The translations under genes were made by a program, and so were the position numbers. The notes below the pieces were generated by a model. The model worked only from the letters and a program-made list of their open reading frames with translations. It made no database searches and was not told where the DNA came from. This document shows, in pieces, positions 5,689-5,920 of a stretch of DNA of 5,920 nucleotides. The stretch lies in the NCBI GenBank assembly GCA_031279525.1, contig JAITIH010000289.1, forward strand, positions 1 through 5,920, given 5' to 3'. This stretch comes from Deltaproteobacteria bacterium (lineage in GTDB: Bacteria; Desulfobacterota; Desulfarculia; Adiutricales; Adiutricaceae). Each line of letters opens with the position of its first letter. Positions within the stretch are counted from its first letter, which is position 1.

Positions 5689-5715
5689 CCAGGCTTGGCC
5701 CAAAAGGCGGCCTGG
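5689..5715 (-). repeat. Inverted repeat in the leader of the operon
   Basis: The arms CCAGGC (5689-5694) and GCCTGG (5710-5715) enclose a 15-nt loop, in which GCC (5698-5700) and GGC (5706-5708) can pair further. If the operon starts upstream, this would fold just before the ribosome binding site of the methyltransferase. No T tract follows on the minus strand, so it is not an obvious terminator. Confidence 0.4.
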
Positions 5716-5750
5716 AAAATATCTAGATACTTTCGGCTGAGGATCCTAAA

Positions 5751-5920
5751 CTATTTAACTGGTTTAGCCATTTGCCCAATTGGCGAATGGCCGGTTTGGC
5801 CGTTCGCCGATTGGGCTATTTACCGATTTAGCTATTTACCGATTTAGCTATTTACCGATTTAGCTATTTACCGATTTAGCTATTTACCGATTTAGCTATT
5901 TACCGATTTAGCTATTTACC
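5751..5920. repeat. 16-bp tandem repeat array running off the window edge
   Basis: Six perfect copies of GCTATTTACCGATTTA occupy 5815-5910, and ten more bases of a seventh run to the window end. Before them come three diverged units in exact 16-bp register, GCCATTTGCCCAATTG (5767-5782), GCGAATGGCCGGTTTG (5783-5798) and GCCGTTCGCCGATTGG (5799-5814), and a further rough unit at 5751-5766. There are no spacers, so it is not a CRISPR array. The 16-bp unit is not a multiple of three and contains TAG or TAA in the frames checked, so it is unlikely to code for a repeat protein. It lies about 80-100 bp upstream of the methyltransferase start. Identical arrays of this kind change copy number by replication slippage. 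The right boundary is not visible. Confidence 0.93.

Noticed and set aside
5716..5766. Promoter for the minus-strand operon
   Set aside because: The best minus-strand match (TTTAGG, 15 bp, TATCTA) is too poor to report; the real promoter may lie in or beyond the repeat array.
5497..5847. Plus-strand open frame running from the methyltransferase start region into the repeats
   Set aside because: It is mostly antisense to the methyltransferase and then crosses non-coding leader and repeat DNA; no start signals are visible.
5751..5920. CRISPR-like array at the right edge
   Set aside because: The 16-bp units follow one another directly with no spacers, and the unit is too short; it is a plain tandem repeat.

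Overview
The window looks like a stretch of chromosome from a Gram-negative bacterium. The evidence is a CMP-sugar synthetase, a predicted exported protein with a CxxCH haem c motif, and a TruA. The feel of the proteins, the GC-rich genes (strong use of GCC, GGC and CTG codons) and the AT-rich, repeat-filled gaps suggest a deltaproteobacterium (Desulfobacterota), possibly host-associated with some genome decay. That placement is an impression from sequence style, not a search result. Only about 60% of the window is intact coding sequence.

Layout. (1) 2-546, plus strand: the C-terminal part of a broken IS701-like DDE transposase, spread over three reading frames. (2) 651-1343: a self-contained plus-strand unit with a near-consensus sigma70 promoter (TTGACA-17-TATGAT), a leader of about 210 nt, a strong ribosome binding site, a gene for a 129-residue exported protein of unknown function, and a textbook intrinsic terminator. 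(3) 1344-2392: about 1 kb with no convincing gene, holding small hairpins, short tandem repeats, a 20-bp perfect palindrome, a promoter-like sequence, and a degenerate array built on TAAGCCTTGAG. (4) 5669 down to 2393, minus strand: four tightly packed genes read as one operon, in the order zinc-ribbon SAM methyltransferase, CMP-sugar (acylneuraminate-type) cytidylyltransferase, exported CxxCH protein of unknown function, truA. Gaps are 4, 28 and 8 nt. (5) 5670-5920: the upstream region of that operon, with a small leader hairpin and a 16-bp tandem repeat array that runs off the window edge. The copies near the operon are diverged and the outer ones are identical.

How the genes may work together. 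The methyltransferase and the cytidylyltransferase form a natural pair for making or decorating a surface glycan that contains a CMP-activated keto-sugar acid (sialic, pseudaminic or legionaminic type). The CxxCH protein and TruA do not obviously belong to that pathway and probably share only the transcript. The secreted small protein is separate and convergent with the operon. No defence system, CRISPR array or RNA gene was recognised. The most unusual items are the edge 16-bp array with its divergence gradient, the two unknown exported proteins, and the repeat-rich 1-kb gap.
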